A stretch of 64,000 nt of DNA from Mariannaea sp. PMI_226 (Eukaryota; Ascomycota; Sordariomycetes; Hypocreales; Nectriaceae). Location of the stretch: assembly GCA_024336345.1 (NCBI GenBank), contig JANFOG010000003.1, positions 1,990,501 through 2,054,500 on the forward strand. Direction: 5' to 3'. Positions within the stretch are counted from its first letter, which is position 1, and every line of letters begins with the position of its first letter. Positions 61,943 to 64,000 of the stretch are shown here, piece after piece. The notes beneath the pieces are model-generated. The model was not told the DNA's origin, searched no databases, and worked only from the letters and a program-made list of their open reading frames with translations. The translations under genes were made by a program, and so were the position numbers.

Positions 61943-64000
61943 ATACATTGATACGGAAACAAAAGCTGAGCAGTCGCTCCCACTCGTACTTTTCTTTCAT
62001 GCGGGCGTGTAGAAATAGATGGTGGTCGGGATCAGGATGGATAATAGTAATGGCATATGAAAATAAAACAGAAGTGTAACCATGTTGCTGCACAACATTT
62101 CAATTTGCAGGGTCCATCGTGCATGTACGGAATGCATCTGGGTATTGCTTTCGTGGTCACTGTAGAACGAATCAAATGGGGGTCACAACAGAGCTAGGTA
62201 TCTGGTATACTCGTGTTGAATGACGTGAGCATTCTTGTCTGTGAGTATGTGAGGGGACGCTCTTGAGTCTGAGGTTATGGAGTACACGCTTTGCGATGTA
62301 TCATTGACCAATAGGGAGGTTAGGCATAGTGCCTCATGTGGCCAATAAATTAATCTACTAGATGTCGAACATCCCATACGAGATGCGGTTGGCGTAGAGA
62401 ATTGGACGACTTGAGATAAGACGGTGGGTGTTCATGTTCTGTTGCACTCTCCGCATATCCGTCCTCTCGCCGCAAGCCGCCAGAGGACACCGGACGAACG
62501 TGCAGCATTCAGGGCACGGCTGAGGCCGGAGATGCCGTGGTGAAATAGACATGTACTGTAGATTAAATTCCTGCCGGTACCCGAAGGCGATGCAACGCCA
62601 CCGGACACGTTTCGTCTTCCGTCTGGGTAACAGTTCACCGAGTCCAGAGGTAACACAGGACCTTGGCTCCAGGGCTAACGCTTCATGGACAGCGCTGCGA
62701 GGCGAGTTGAGGAAGCCTCAACGGAGTAGGTATGCAAGTGGCTGATGGTTTGATGACCCCATCATGACGGACGAAAGCGAAGGGCTGAGAGAAAGTTGGA
62801 GCCAGAGGAGGAGGCCCAGAACCATATGCCGATGTCACCAAGCAGCCCAGGTACCTAGCTAAGCTGTCTTTCAATCCTGCTCCAAATGTTGAGAATTAGA
62901 CCGTCATTTCACAAACAGACGAGACGTGGTTGCATGTCACCGGTCAGTTTCCATTCCCAAAGAGCAGGCTGCGAGTGATCAGGGGAGGTAGGAGAATCGC
63001 TGAAGGGGAGCCATCATGAACAAGGGTATTCTGCGTTCTAACGAAGGCAGGTAGCTCATTACGTACCTGAACATCTCAAAAAAATGAATGCAGGCACTTT
63101 AGTCTTCTCCGTACAACGTCCTCGTGGGACAGAGCGGGGCCGCCATCGGATGGGCCCCCTCTTCGCCTATCGATGCGACACCCGATGAGACGTGAAGATG
63201 ACAGGAAGTGAAGTACGCAGCTGAAGGGGAAACGTTTGGTAGGATCTTAAAGCATGTGACTTTCAATCCATGCCAACATGAGTGCCACTCATCAGCCCGT
63301 TCCATGACTTCTCAGATTGCATGACCCGCTTGGGCGCAATCGTCAACTCATTTTGGCAGGGAAGAGCAAGGACAGGACAGGGCAGAGCTACCTAGGTACC
63401 TGGCAGAGGACGATTGGCAGCAAAAGGGCTGGAAATAGAGGCCTTGAAGACGGGTGAGTGCCTCGATAAGGATTCCAATTGCTTGGACCCCACAGTCATT
63501 GATTGGTGCAACAGCTTGGAGTAGCGTGGGGGGGCAAGCTCCAAACTGTCACGATGTTGACAGTTCTGCTGGTGTATCCAACCCACGTGGGACATTGATC
63601 AAATGAGTATATGCCCAATAGAGAAATATGTACGGAGTAATCTGGATCTGGGAGTTTGAGCATGTCTGGGAGATTGCACAGCCTTGCCTCACACGCACAA
63701 GTTTCACCAGCATTCCTCGAGTTTCCCGCCTCTCTTGGTACGTAAAACATCCAATACTACGGTCCATGAAGCTAGCTGGAAAGCCCAGCATGAAGCTTGC
63801 TTCCCCGGGCCTTATTCTGCTGCATTACTGCTGGAGACTCTTTGATCAGAAACGGGCCTGGGCGTTCGCTTTCCCCGCAGAGATGCGGCGCCCGCGCGGC
63901 AGGCCGGTTTCCTCTCGGCCGACTGGCGGCAGAATCCACTGATGAGCCAAACGGGGAGGGAGGGGGGAGAAAAGCCCTAGCTTCTTAGCGGCCGAACAAA
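61943..64000. other. Gene-free region at window edge
   Basis: No coding region is recognised in these 2 kb. TACCTAGGTACC-like sequences (near 62849 and 63392) are short palindromic strings of the kind scattered in many fungal intergenic regions. The sequence ends inside GC-rich DNA that may belong to a gene beyond the edge. Confidence 0.5.

Overview
The window is nuclear DNA from a filamentous ascomycete (Pezizomycotina), most likely a sordariomycete and plausibly from the order Hypocreales. The evidence is: many short spliceosomal introns (about 45-200 nt) with GTRNGT donors and CTAAC/CTGAC branch sites just before the acceptor; ascomycete-type proteins (fungal transcription-factor domain, LaeA-like methyltransferase, RRT8/EI24-type spore-wall protein, His-rich DUF7728-like protein); long pyrimidine-rich leaders; and roughly one gene per 4 kb. 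The genus cannot be fixed from the sequence alone. For thirteen of the fourteen protein genes described in full I rebuilt the exons by hand, and each coding sum is a multiple of three. The His-rich gene is included in that count; the 28.1-28.6 kb ORF is unresolved at its 5' end.

Layout. 1-7.27 kb: no gene recognised. 7.27-8.5 kb (-): LanC-like protein with its zinc ligands intact. 9.4-10.7 kb (+): EI24/RRT8-type membrane protein, divergent from the LanC-like gene. 12.6-16.7 kb (+): secreted Ser/Thr-rich mucin-like protein of 1340 aa, convergent with 17.1-19.7 kb (-): a fungal transcription-factor-domain protein lacking a zinc cluster. 19.7-23.9 kb: no gene. 23.9-25.6 kb (+): LaeA-like SAM methyltransferase with a GC-AG intron and a 13-nt exon. 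25.6-32.7 kb: mostly gene-free, with one unrecognised ORF at 28.1-28.6 kb (-). 32.7-34.5 kb (-): dihydroorotase in ten exons, divergent from 35.7-36.9 kb (+): His-rich membrane protein. 37.8-38.4 kb (+): L-rhamnose mutarotase family, convergent with 39.0-41.6 kb (-): EGF-domain membrane protein. 41.6-46.8 kb: gene-poor, partly AT-rich. 46.8-47.7 kb (-): small kinase-like protein. 50.3-51.2 kb (+): divergent MOB-family protein. 52.2-54.0 kb (-) and 55.65-57.05 kb (+): methylcrotonoyl-CoA carboxylase beta subunit and isovaleryl-CoA dehydrogenase. 60.5-61.9 kb (+): SDR-family polyol dehydrogenase-like enzyme. 62-64 kb: no gene.

Functional links. The clearest is the divergent mccB-like/ivdA-like pair: two mitochondrial steps of leucine degradation flanking a 1.6 kb intergenic region that contains a CGG-N4-CCG palindrome, a possible site for a zinc-cluster regulator. 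The other genes look like independent housekeeping functions (pyrimidine synthesis, sugar handling), cell-surface functions (mucin, EGF protein, His-rich protein) and signalling functions (kinase-like, MOB-like, methyltransferase). I saw no secondary-metabolite backbone gene, intact transposon, tRNA, rRNA or CRISPR array. The least conventional items are the MOB-like protein with an altered zinc site, the zinc-cluster-less transcription-factor protein, the unusual splice architectures and the LanC-like enzyme. None of them amounts to a demonstrated new system.
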